A stretch of 64,000 nt of DNA. It comes from Phanerodontia chrysosporium (lineage: Eukaryota; Basidiomycota; Agaricomycetes; Polyporales; Phanerochaetaceae). Numbering within the stretch: the first letter of the stretch is position 1; every line of letters begins with the position of its first letter. Below, one piece after another: positions 21,332 through 29,371 of this stretch. The stretch lies in NCBI GenBank assembly GCA_001910725.1, contig MJGA01000006.1, positions 806,001 to 870,000 of the forward strand, written 5' to 3'. The notes below the pieces were generated by a model. That model searched no databases and was not told the DNA's origin. It saw only the letters and a list, made by a program, of their open reading frames with translations. Made by a program: the position numbers and the translations under genes.

Positions 21332-24300
21332 ATGACGCCGGCTGTCACTCCTCAGAGATACTCGATTCATTCTGTATTGGTGGCAGATATGCAAGCGCAA
21401 TCGATAAATATTCCTGTCACCATCAGAACGAGTACAAATGCCGGAACAACCAAGGCTCTCATCGATTCGGGCGCGCAGGGCAAGTTCATCGATCGATCTC
21501 TGGTACGAAAGCTCGGGTTACAAGAACATCCAATGGAGAAACCAATAGCAGTATACAATGTCGACGGAACACCGAACAGGATAGGGAACATCAGAAACTA
21601 CGTTAACGCCGAAATGGTAATCAAGGGCAAGACCATGAAGGAACGACTTCTCGTCACCCATCTAGGGAAACAAGAATTAATCCTTGGATTTGACTGGCTG
21701 CAAAAGCATAATCCAAGGATTAATTGGAAGACAGGCTTGATCGACTTCACCCCCCGAACAATTCTCATTGACGACGAAGCCGATCCAGAAGGACGAATCA
21801 TACAAGTAGCCACAAAGGAAGAAGAGGCCCTTCTACGCACACATTTATTAGTTGAACGAGGTGGAGGAACACTTCCAACTAGAGGAAGTGACGAAGCAGC
21901 TGGATACGATATCTCCTCTGCCGAGTCAATCGTCATTCCACCATGGAGTCGCATGAAGGTCCGGACAGGACTAAAGATCACTCCTCCCACTGGCACGTAT
22001 GCTCGCATAGCTCCAAGAAGCGGGCTAGCATCAAAGGGAATCGACGTTGCCGCAGGAGTGGTAGACCGAGATTACACAGGCGAAATCATGGTCATACTGG
22101 TCAACAACACCAAGGAACCATTCCAAGTACAACCTGGGGATAGAATTGCGCAAATAATCCTAGAAAGGATTATGCAGCCAGAGGTCAAGGAAGTCACTAA
22201 CCTCACGCAAACCACCCGAGGAAGCAAGGGCTTTGGATCCACTGGTTTGGGACCGTCTTTTCAACGGCTTCTACACGTCACGATAGGTGCAATACGCATG
22301 GCGACCCATCCTGAATGCCCTCCACAATTCCAAGTCACCTCATCCGACTACGTTAACCAGGATGAAGAAGTGACAGAAGACTTCGTGCTAGCATACACAC
22401 CAGGCAAGCATGAAGTATGGGTTCGCGCCATTGAAACCACAACCGCACAAGCAATTCACGACCTGTACATCAACGCAAAGGTCAATCCGGCAATGACATT
22501 AGCACAGGAGGAAGGATCGCAGAAGAAAGCAGTCTACATTCCAGACTACCTCGATGAATTCAAGGAAGTCTTCGAGAAGAAGGCAGCTGAACGCTTCCCA
22601 GAATCAAGACCATATGATCATGCCATTGACCTCAAGCCAGATTTCGTCCCCCGAGACTGCAAAGTGTACCCATTGTCGCCGTTGGAAGAGGAGAAGATGA
22701 ATGAGTTTATCGATGAAAATCTACGCAAAGGGTATATCCGGCCAAGCAAGTCTCCAATGGCATCACCATTCTTCTTCGTAGGAAAGAAGGATGGCAGTCT
22801 GCGACCATGCCAAGATTACAGATATCTAAATGAGGGGACCGTCAAGAACGTATACCCGCTACCACTCATCTCCGAACTCCTCGACAAGATCAAAGGGTTC
22901 AAACGGTTTACAAAGATGGACCTACGATCGGGCTACAACAATGTCAGGATTAAAGATGGAGACCAGTGGAAGGCAGCCTTCAAGACAAGTAGAGGGCTGT
23001 TTGAACCCACGGTTATGTTCTTCGGGTTGTGCAACTCACCGGCTACATTCCAGGCAATGATGAACGACATCTTCAAGGACATGCTAGGCGAAGGATGGTT
23101 ACAAATCTACATGGACGACATTCTAATCTGCGGACACGACAGTCAAGACATCCAGGAAAAGACAATTCGCGTCATAAGAAGACTCCGGGAAAACGACCTC
23201 TTCGTCAAACCTGAAAAATGCGCCTTCGACGTCGAATCGGTTGAATTTTTGGGAATGATTGTATCATTCAATAATGTTTCAATGGACCCCGTCAAAGTCA
23301 AGGGGGTCCTAGAATGGCCAGTTCCCACTACCGTAAAGCAAGTGCGAGGATTCCTGGGCTTCGGAAATTTCTACCGAAGATTCATAGACCATTACTCTGA
23401 TATTGCACGCCCACTCGTGGACCTCACAAAGAAGGACGCACCGTTCAACTGGACTACGGAATGCCAACAAGCCTTCGATGAATTGAAAAGACGGTTTACC
23501 ACGGCACCCGTCCTACTCACTCCGGACACCACTAAACCCTTCGTCATCGAATGCGACGCTTCCCTTGTGGCAACCGCAGCGGTACTACGTCAGCAAGATG
23601 AAAATGGAGAATGGCACCCCGTCGCATACCTTTCCCAATCCCTATTACCAGCGGAACGGAACTACGAAATCTACGACAGAGAACTCTTGGCAATTATCCG
23701 CGCTCTAGAGGCATGGCGCCATTATCTACATGGAGCATACCACCCAATTCGCATCCTAACTGATCATAAGAATCTAACTTATTTCCGTTCGCCACGACGA
23801 CTTAACCGACGGCAAGCACGATGGCATCTATTCCTTTCGCAATTCAACTACACACTTCATCATTGCCCCGGGTCTCAACTAGTTCAAGCAGACGCCATGA
23901 CCCGCAATCGTTTCCCTACTCACACCGCGGACGACAACATCGATATTATTCTTCTCCCCGACTCAGTATTTCAAACCACTCGCATTCGATCATTGCACAT
24001 GGCAACTGACCTCCTCACAAGCACCGACCATTCAATCTCTCCTATGCACCACCCATTCGATGACAACCTCCGAAGGGATATTCGACGTCTCACAGAAGAC
24101 GACCCTTTTGCCAACACAGTCATTGCAGCACTAAACAGCACTCACCTCCCTTTCCCTGGGCGAACTACACGAGATGACTGGTCATTTGAAGATGGCCTCA
24201 TCTTCTACCGCGATAAATGTTATGTTCCATCTGACCTTCAACTCCGACGCCAAGTAACACACCTTTATCACGATTCCCCTATAACTGGCCATCCGGGAAG

Positions 24301-26554
24301 GTATAAAACAGCTGAACTCATTGACCGGGACTTTTACTGGCCAGGAATGCGCTCCTTTGTCGCTGCATACGTGCAAGGTTGCGCTACCTGCCAACAGATG
24401 AAAGTCAACACGCATCCCACGAAACCGCCGCTACAGCCGATCAAGGCCACGCACCGATCTCGCCCTTTTGCTTTCGTCACCTGTGACTTCATCACTCATC
24501 TCCCTGTGTCCCGCGGCTATTCAGCTCTGATGGTCGTGGTCGACCACGATTCTACGAAGGGGGTAATCCTTATCCCTTGCACCGAAAAAATCGATGCAAT
24601 AACGACCGCCACAAACTACCATAATCAAGTTTTTCGTCGCTTCGGGATGCCAAGTGTATTCCTATCGGATAGGGGACCACAGTTCGACTCGCAAGTCATG
24701 CGGGAATTATGGAGACTCACCGGAACAGAACAACGCCTGAGTACACCATATCACCCTCAAACGGATGGTGAAACAGAACGCGTCAACCGCGAAATCGAAT
24801 CCTACCTACGGATCTTCTGCTCCAACCACCCGCATGACTGGGCAGACTTCGTAACGAATATGGAGTTTGCCTTCAACAATAGGGAACACTCGGCGACCCA
24901 CCATTCTCCCTTCTTCCTTATGTACGGTTCTCACCCAATGGCGTTACCCACACAATTCGCCAAGTCCAAAGTCCCTTCTATTCAAGAATGGTTCAGAAGG
25001 CGACAACGGGCACAAGAAGAAGCAGGAGCCGCATTAGATTATGCCACGGCACAAATGGCTACCCGGGTCTGCCGGCATTTCCAACCTTTCAAAGAAGGTC
25101 AGAAGGTCTGGTTGGAAATGACTCATCACGACGACGGCTACCCCTTCAAGAAGCTAGCTCCCAAGAGGCACGGACCCTTCAAGATAGCCAAGGTCTTATC
25201 GCGCCTCGTGTACAAGTTGGCGCTTCCCAAAACCATGAAGATTCACCCCGTGGTACATGCTTCGCTTCTATCTCCGTATCATGAAACACCGCAGCATGGG
25301 AAAAACTTCCTGAACCCCCCTCCTGACCTTATCGATGGTCACGAGGAGTACGAAGTTGAAGCCATTTTGGCGGATCGTCCCTGGGGCAACGGAAGACGTT
25401 ACCTCATCAGGTGGAAAGACCAACCAACGGCGGAAAACTCATGGGAACCGGAATCTCATCTCGAGAACGCCAAGGAACTACTCGAAGAATATAAAAGCAG
25501 ACACCCTAGGCTTCATGGTCAGCAGCGACCTCGCTCTACAACATCAGCCACTAGTACAACTGCCTCTACAAACCCTCCGCAATGTCGACCAACTTCTCCT
25601 CCACCTACCAGCGCATCCAGGCCCTCGCTACCCTCATGGGCAGCGACACCATCCCCATCACCAACAATGACCGACTTCTCGCCCTTAGCCAACTCCTCCC
25701 AGACGACTTCACTGACCACATTTTCACCCGCAACATCGACATCACCATCAACGACTGGCTCAACAACAACCCCACTCCCAACGAGCGAAATGATCTCTGG
25801 AAGATCATCCTCGAATGGTGCACCAAATCCCAGCTCGCCTTCGACGACGAGGTCGAACGACGGATCGTCGCATGGGAGGCCCAAGAACGTATCCGAGAAC
25901 TCATCGGATCGTCCCTCCCTGAGATCCTCCGCCTGGCCGAAGAAGACAGAAGAGGAGACGTTGACGAGGAACCCGTTCGAGAAGAACCACCCTCCGAGCC
26001 AAATGCCCAAGACCCTGACGTCCAAGAGCTCCCAGGCGAAAGCCAAGAGCCCGCAACCTCTAACTCCGACACCCTCGTCGAAGACAGACCCTGGTACGTC
26101 GAAGGAGACTGGCACGAAGGGGTCACAGGACAACATGGAGAAAGGACCTGGAACGGCGTCACCGTCAGGCACTTCGCCAATCATGCCTACGAAGAACAGC
26201 TCGCCGCAGAACGCGATTGGCCCCAATTTCGAGAACGCCTCAACAACATCCAGTATCACCCTGTCACCCGAGACGCACTCCGCTCCACGGCGTTCCAAGA
26301 GGGAGCGACGACTACCTGCGCGGTATTTGCAAACTACGCTCTTGCCACCATCCACGTCCAACGCATCACCGACAACACCCGAGATGCTGTCGGTGACCTT
26401 ATCCAACAGCTCCAATCCACAGCCGCTCCACGCCTCGTCCGAATGGCCCGACGAATCCGCGATCAGCTCAACCATCTCTACGATGCTCAACGAGAGCAAG
26501 AACTTCTCGTTGCCACTCTCGCAGAACAAGACGACCACATCGTGGAAATGGTAG
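21332..26554 (+). CDS. gypsy-A Pol: protease, dUTPase, RT, RNase H, integrase, chromodomain
   Basis: 1740-aa ORF with its own ATG 8 nt after the ancestral gag stop. Protease: KALIDSGAQGKFID (about residue 45) and LILGFDW. A complete trimeric-type dUTPase follows at about residues 178-307 (nt 21863-22252), with motifs AAGYDI, PRSGLA, GVVDRDYTGEI, GDRIAQIILER and RGSKGFGSTG. RT has the YMDD box (nt 23108-23119). RNase H runs from IECDASLVATAAV to ADAMTRN. Integrase has the HHCC finger (HPGRYK...CATCQQM) and DDE core (CDFITHLP, SDRGPQFD, PHQ-like NREIE region). A GPF/Y-like segment and a chromodomain (YEVEAILADRPWGNGRRYLI, about residue 1340) come next. The tail of about 350 residues is Ser/Thr/Pro-rich and overlaps ORF3. 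The dUTPase would remove dUTP during reverse transcription. Confidence 0.93.
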   Translation: MTPAVTPQRYSIHSVLVADMQAQSINIPVTIRTSTNAGTTKALIDSGAQGKFIDRSLVRKLGLQEHPMEKPIAVYNVDGTPNRIGNIRNYVNAEMVIKGKTMKERLLVTHLGKQELILGFDWLQKHNPRINWKTGLIDFTPRTILIDDEADPEGRIIQVATKEEEALLRTHLLVERGGGTLPTRGSDEAAGYDISSAESIVIPPWSRMKVRTGLKITPPTGTYARIAPRSGLASKGIDVAAGVVDRDYTGEIMVILVNNTKEPFQVQPGDRIAQIILERIMQPEVKEVTNLTQTTRGSKGFGSTGLGPSFQRLLHVTIGAIRMATHPECPPQFQVTSSDYVNQDEEVTEDFVLAYTPGKHEVWVRAIETTTAQAIHDLYINAKVNPAMTLAQEEGSQKKAVYIPDYLDEFKEVFEKKAAERFPESRPYDHAIDLKPDFVPRDCKVYPLSPLEEEKMNEFIDENLRKGYIRPSKSPMASPFFFVGKKDGSLRPCQDYRYLNEGTVKNVYPLPLISELLDKIKGFKRFTKMDLRSGYNNVRIKDGDQWKAAFKTSRGLFEPTVMFFGLCNSPATFQAMMNDIFKDMLGEGWLQIYMDDILICGHDSQDIQEKTIRVIRRLRENDLFVKPEKCAFDVESVEFLGMIVSFNNVSMDPVKVKGVLEWPVPTTVKQVRGFLGFGNFYRRFIDHYSDIARPLVDLTKKDAPFNWTTECQQAFDELKRRFTTAPVLLTPDTTKPFVIECDASLVATAAVLRQQDENGEWHPVAYLSQSLLPAERNYEIYDRELLAIIRALEAWRHYLHGAYHPIRILTDHKNLTYFRSPRRLNRRQARWHLFLSQFNYTLHHCPGSQLVQADAMTRNRFPTHTADDNIDIILLPDSVFQTTRIRSLHMATDLLTSTDHSISPMHHPFDDNLRRDIRRLTEDDPFANTVIAALNSTHLPFPGRTTRDDWSFEDGLIFYRDKCYVPSDLQLRRQVTHLYHDSPITGHPGRYKTAELIDRDFYWPGMRSFVAAYVQGCATCQQMKVNTHPTKPPLQPIKATHRSRPFAFVTCDFITHLPVSRGYSALMVVVDHDSTKGVILIPCTEKIDAITTATNYHNQVFRRFGMPSVFLSDRGPQFDSQVMRELWRLTGTEQRLSTPYHPQTDGETERVNREIESYLRIFCSNHPHDWADFVTNMEFAFNNREHSATHHSPFFLMYGSHPMALPTQFAKSKVPSIQEWFRRRQRAQEEAGAALDYATAQMATRVCRHFQPFKEGQKVWLEMTHHDDGYPFKKLAPKRHGPFKIAKVLSRLVYKLALPKTMKIHPVVHASLLSPYHETPQHGKNFLNPPPDLIDGHEEYEVEAILADRPWGNGRRYLIRWKDQPTAENSWEPESHLENAKELLEEYKSRHPRLHGQQRPRSTTSATSTTASTNPPQCRPTSPPPTSASRPSLPSWAATPSPSPTMTDFSPLANSSQTTSLTTFSPATSTSPSTTGSTTTPLPTSEMISGRSSSNGAPNPSSPSTTRSNDGSSHGRPKNVSENSSDRPSLRSSAWPKKTEEETLTRNPFEKNHPPSQMPKTLTSKSSQAKAKSPQPLTPTPSSKTDPGTSKETGTKGSQDNMEKGPGTASPSGTSPIMPTKNSSPQNAIGPNFENASTTSSITLSPETHSAPRRSKRERRLPARYLQTTLLPPSTSNASPTTPEMLSVTLSNSSNPQPLHASSEWPDESAISSTISTMLNESKNFSLPLSQNKTTTSWKW

Positions 26555-26940
26555 ACGGAGTCTGGAACACGTACTTCGATCCAAACATCGGACACGTGCA
26601 ATACGGCGAACGACTCCACTTTCGCTCCCAGACAGCTCATCGCACCGAACCCCTTCCTCGCCGCCCTCAGTACAACCAGAGGGTCTGGGCTCCCCTCTAT
26701 CGGGAGACTCGCCCCACTCGGGGATGGTCGTTCAATGAGGTATCACCCAACAGCAACACAAATACCCCATCTCGTCGTCAACGTCGTCGCGACCGTCGTG
26801 CTCGTGTCTCCAACGACGAACCCACCATCATTCCACCTCCGTATACACCTCGAGATACGACTCCTCATAACGCGGATGCCCCCGGCAACAGCTCCACTTT
26901 GACAGACTCCGATCTGCCTCCGGAGTGTATCACGCAGTAA
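25582..26940 (+). CDS. gypsy-A ORF3, overlapping the pol tail
   Basis: 452-aa ORF starting MSTNFSSTYQRIQALATLMG in a different frame from pol. It overlaps the last 973 nt of pol and extends 386 nt further, to 40 nt before the 3' LTR. It is hydrophilic and acidic with helical segments, and has no signal peptide or membrane span, so it is not an envelope protein although it sits in the env position. It is conserved as a 452-aa ORF in gypsy-B. In the overlap I count about 9 amino-acid differences between copies in this frame and about 20 in the pol frame, so selection seems to act on ORF3. I do not recognise the family. Confidence 0.7.
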   Translation: MSTNFSSTYQRIQALATLMGSDTIPITNNDRLLALSQLLPDDFTDHIFTRNIDITINDWLNNNPTPNERNDLWKIILEWCTKSQLAFDDEVERRIVAWEAQERIRELIGSSLPEILRLAEEDRRGDVDEEPVREEPPSEPNAQDPDVQELPGESQEPATSNSDTLVEDRPWYVEGDWHEGVTGQHGERTWNGVTVRHFANHAYEEQLAAERDWPQFRERLNNIQYHPVTRDALRSTAFQEGATTTCAVFANYALATIHVQRITDNTRDAVGDLIQQLQSTAAPRLVRMARRIRDQLNHLYDAQREQELLVATLAEQDDHIVEMVDGVWNTYFDPNIGHVQYGERLHFRSQTAHRTEPLPRRPQYNQRVWAPLYRETRPTRGWSFNEVSPNSNTNTPSRRQRRRDRRARVSNDEPTIIPPPYTPRDTTPHNADAPGNSSTLTDSDLPPECITQ

Positions 26941-26979
26941 GTCGGTCTCGACGGAGCTCGACCGTGGACAGGGACGTAA

Positions 26980-27315
26980 TGTTACAGTTGGGATATGGCT
27001 GTGCAAGGCTATACTGATTTATTTGATCCTCTCTTTTCTCTTACATGTTTCACCCCTCTTTCATCATGTTTCATCCCTTGATTCATTATGACTCATACTG
27101 ACTGGTAGCCTATGCCTCGTTGTTCCCTCCTGGTAGCAGGCCTGGGTTAGAGTATATAAGGACTACCTCTCTGTACTCTTTTCTTCAGCTTCTCCTCTTG
27201 TACTCTCGTCTAGTTATCTATTGCTACACTTGGAGCCTGAGTCCAAGTCTTCTGTACTCGCGCTACACTTGAGGCCTGCGCTCAAGTCCTCTATACACGT
27301 ATTCAGACTCTTACA
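26980..27315 (+). repeat. gypsy-A 3' LTR
   Basis: 336 bp, identical by eye to the 5' LTR, followed by the target-site duplication GGATT. It reads toward the companion gene of the DNA transposon that starts 273 bp downstream. Confidence 0.93.
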
Positions 27316-27320
27316 GGATT

Positions 27321-27588
27321 ATGTAATCGTTATATCCTTATTTGGTCGTGTCTCTGCTGCCCGTCCGACTGCGCTGATCCTACCGCGTTCCTGCTCCGTA
27401 GCACGCTGCAGATCCTCCAAAGAACGCTGTATAGAGTAGAATAATCTACACCCAATACAGCCATGCCAAAAAAATAGCTCCCAGGGTCGCCGTAAGCCTC
27501 TTGTCGCCCAGGTACCCTTGCTGCTCTTCGCCATTCTGCCTGGCCTCCGACGCTTGTTGCTTGCTCTACTGTGCATTATCCAGGTACC
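27321..27588 (+). promoter_or_regulatory. Upstream region of the interrupted companion gene
   Basis: About 270 bp between the gypsy-A target-site duplication and the ATG at 27589. It is presumably promoter and 5' UTR of the DNA-transposon companion gene; no clear TATA box was seen. Confidence 0.4.
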
Positions 27589-27734
27589 ATGGATCCTCCA
27601 CCACCACCACCTCCCCCTGCTGTCACAGTTTTTCGTCTCAACCCTTAGGGTTAGGGGCAGCAGGTGACAGAAGCGATTACTCCGAACTGTGACATGCAGA
27701 AGCGCTGGAGTGACAGCCCTAGGCTCGGGGCCGG

Positions 27735-27758
27735 TCACGTGATACGGCGGTCACGTGA
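27735..27758 (+). promoter_or_regulatory. Paired TCACGTGA boxes in the gypsy-C LTR
   Basis: Two identical 8-bp palindromes 16 nt apart (start to start), followed by ACACGTG. CACGTG cores are bound by bHLH factors such as Cbf1-type proteins in fungi. A regulatory role is inferred only from motif and position. Confidence 0.4.
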
Positions 27759-28038
27759 TGCGCACACGTGCGGTATCCCAGGGTCACATGGTCGAAGGTC
27801 TAGAAGCAGGCAAGGGTCTGGAAGCGCCGAGACACTCCGGAATGGACTAAAAAGTCCTGGGGGTCTCTGGACAGGTCCGGACAGTGCTGGAACGTTCTGG
27901 AGGTTTCTGGGACATCGTAGGAACATTTAGGAACGTGTAGGAGAATGTAGGAATGCCTGTAGGGCACTAGCCAATAGCGTAGTAGGTATTAGATAGCTAG
28001 GACCCTGAACACCGGTCCCTGGGGACCTGGTGCACATG

Positions 28039-28045
28039 TATATAA
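28039..28045 (+). promoter_or_regulatory. gypsy-C LTR TATA box
   Basis: TATATAA, 33 nt upstream of AGCTTCAATCT, the sequence complementary to the PBS and therefore the likely transcript 5' end. Confidence 0.7.
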
Positions 28046-28222
28046 ACCCTGAGGGCTGGGGGTGCCTCCCCAGCTTCAATCTCATCGCATCTCACCTCTC
28101 TAGCCTCTATACCTCGTCTTCAAGCCTGGCTACACCCTTTGTAGTCCAAGTAAACCTTTGCCAGTGAGTATTGCTGGTTGGTTTGGTGTATAGGCGCTAG
28201 GGCAGCGCATTTTTGTGATAGA

Positions 28223-28233
28223 AGATTGAAGCT
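28223..28233 (+). promoter_or_regulatory. gypsy-C self-primer-type PBS
   Basis: AGATTGAAGCT starts two bases after the LTR and is the exact reverse complement of AGCTTCAATCT at 28072-28082 in R. Same geometry as gypsy-A, with 11 rather than 10 paired bases. It predicts Tf1-like self-priming. Confidence 0.72.
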
Positions 28234-28526
28234 AGCCAACCTACTCCACCTTTGGTGGCCTAGGTTATTGCTTTGGGTTCTGGGGGCTTGTTTGAACAAG
28301 TGCTTTTGCGCTTTGTTCAGTTTTCTGCCGATCCACAGGCGCAAGTGGGCACTATAGTACCTTTTTAGGTACAGACAGGGGAACGTGGTGTAACCCACCT
28401 CAGAGGGCTTTGCCTGCGGACGAGTAACCCCTGTTGTAGTGCTGGACTAAGGGTGTAATACCCTGTCCAACCAGTTTTAGCTGTGTGGCGTGGAAACCCA
28501 CAGTAATACCCCTTTCTCTTCGTTGA

Positions 28527-29342
28527 GGGTTGGCTGGCAGGAAAGCCTTGCGCTTTGCCTGTGTGGAGAAGTTTTCTGGCTTGTGTACACAGGCTGACCC
28601 GTGTTTACTAGTGCCTAAAGCTGCTAGGAACCGTTTTGTCCTTGCTAAGGACGAGAGCTCTGGCAAACCCTTGCTTGAGCGCATCAAGATCTCGAACCTC
28701 CACCGCTTCAAAGACGTTGGGAAGCCGCGCCCTGCGTACAAACCTCGCACTACACCCTACACCCCTGTCCCTGGTCGTCGTGAAAGGCTTGCTCGTGAAG
28801 CAGACTTGAACGACTTCAAGCACCAGCTTCAGCTCGAAGACTATCGCAACGAACAGCGCAAGCGCCGCCTACTCGATCGCATCGCGAACGCCCCTCCCCC
28901 TCTACCCCTCATCGAACGTATTGAACCTCCCCCTACTCCCCCTATCGAAGTCAAACCCATTCCCAAAGACCTTCGCTTTCACACCAACACTCAGGTCCAT
29001 CAGCTGCGCGACTACGGACGAAAGTTCAACGGCGCCCTTAATCACTTGGGTCCGTTCTTTCAGAAGCTAGACGAGCAGCGTTTTCGAGTTGGGTTGACTG
29101 AACACGAGCTCTACATCTTGGGCTTGTTCAAGGAGAGGTTCGATAACATTCGCAAACACCTTCAGACCATCGTCGAGACGAAGGAGTACACCACGAGGGA
29201 GTGGAAGAAGATTTCGAGGGATTTGAAGAAGGCAGGCGCACATAGCTTTGCTGAGCTTAAGCCACGCTTCGCTGAGCATTGCAGGGAGCTGATTCAGGAG
29301 TTGGGTGAAGATTGGTTGTTTTTGGAGAAGAACCTCGATTAG
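28527..29342 (+). CDS. gypsy-C ORF1, upstream of gag, without any AUG
   Basis: Open from just after the TGA at 28524 to the TAG at 29340, 271 codons, without one methionine codon. The whole leader from the predicted transcript start (28072) to the gag ATG (29372) has no ATG in any frame. The product would be basic and Pro-rich in the middle (PPPLPLIERIEPPPTPP), with a helical C-terminal half (LTEHELYILGLFKERFDNIR). A near-cognate start such as TTG at 28530 (G at -3 and G at +4) is plausible. The stop lies 29 nt before the gag ATG. Function unknown. Translation is inferred from ORF length and AUG depletion only. Confidence 0.55.
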   Translation, partial: GLAGRKALRFACVEKFSGLCTQADPCLLVPKAARNRFVLAKDESSGKPLLERIKISNLHRFKDVGKPRPAYKPRTTPYTPVPGRRERLAREADLNDFKHQLQLEDYRNEQRKRRLLDRIANAPPPLPLIERIEPPPTPPIEVKPIPKDLRFHTNTQVHQLRDYGRKFNGALNHLGPFFQKLDEQRFRVGLTEHELYILGLFKERFDNIRKHLQTIVETKEYTTREWKKISRDLKKAGAHSFAELKPRFAEHCRELIQELGEDWLFLEKNLD

Positions 29343-29371
29343 TTTTTGTATCTGCGCATTTTTGAATCAAG

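Larger units (their letters stand above)
19182..27315 (+). mobile_element. gypsy-A: Ty3/gypsy chromodomain element with dUTPase
   Basis: An 8134-bp element with 336-bp LTRs (19182-19517 and 26980-27315, identical by eye) and 5-bp target-site duplication GGATT (19177-19181, 27316-27320). Order: LTR, self-primer-type PBS, AUG-free leader, gag, pol (protease, dUTPase, RT, RNase H, integrase, chromodomain), an overlapping extra ORF (ORF3), LTR. Pol is open, but gag carries a one-base deletion near 21080 relative to gypsy-B. It belongs to the same family as gypsy-B, which lies in inverted orientation 13 kb away with a different target-site duplication, so the two inserted independently. Confidence 0.95.
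27621..28220 (+). repeat. gypsy-C 5' LTR
   Basis: 600 bp, TGTCACAG...TTGTGATA. U3 contains two palindromic TCACGTGA boxes (27735-27742, 27751-27758) and a heat-shock-element-like GGAACGTTCTGGA (27889-27901). TATATAA is at 28039-28045 and the predicted start about 28072. Confidence 0.93.

Noticed and set aside
25519..26640. Long antisense ORF (373 codons) across the gypsy-A tail, repeated in gypsy-B at 40948-42069
   Set aside because: It is opposite ORF3/pol in near-identical copies, so its conservation is expected. It shows more amino-acid differences than ORF3 and lacks independent support.
25582..26940. ORF3 as a retroviral-type envelope gene
   Set aside because: Position fits, but there is no signal peptide, membrane anchor, cysteine pattern or cleavage site.
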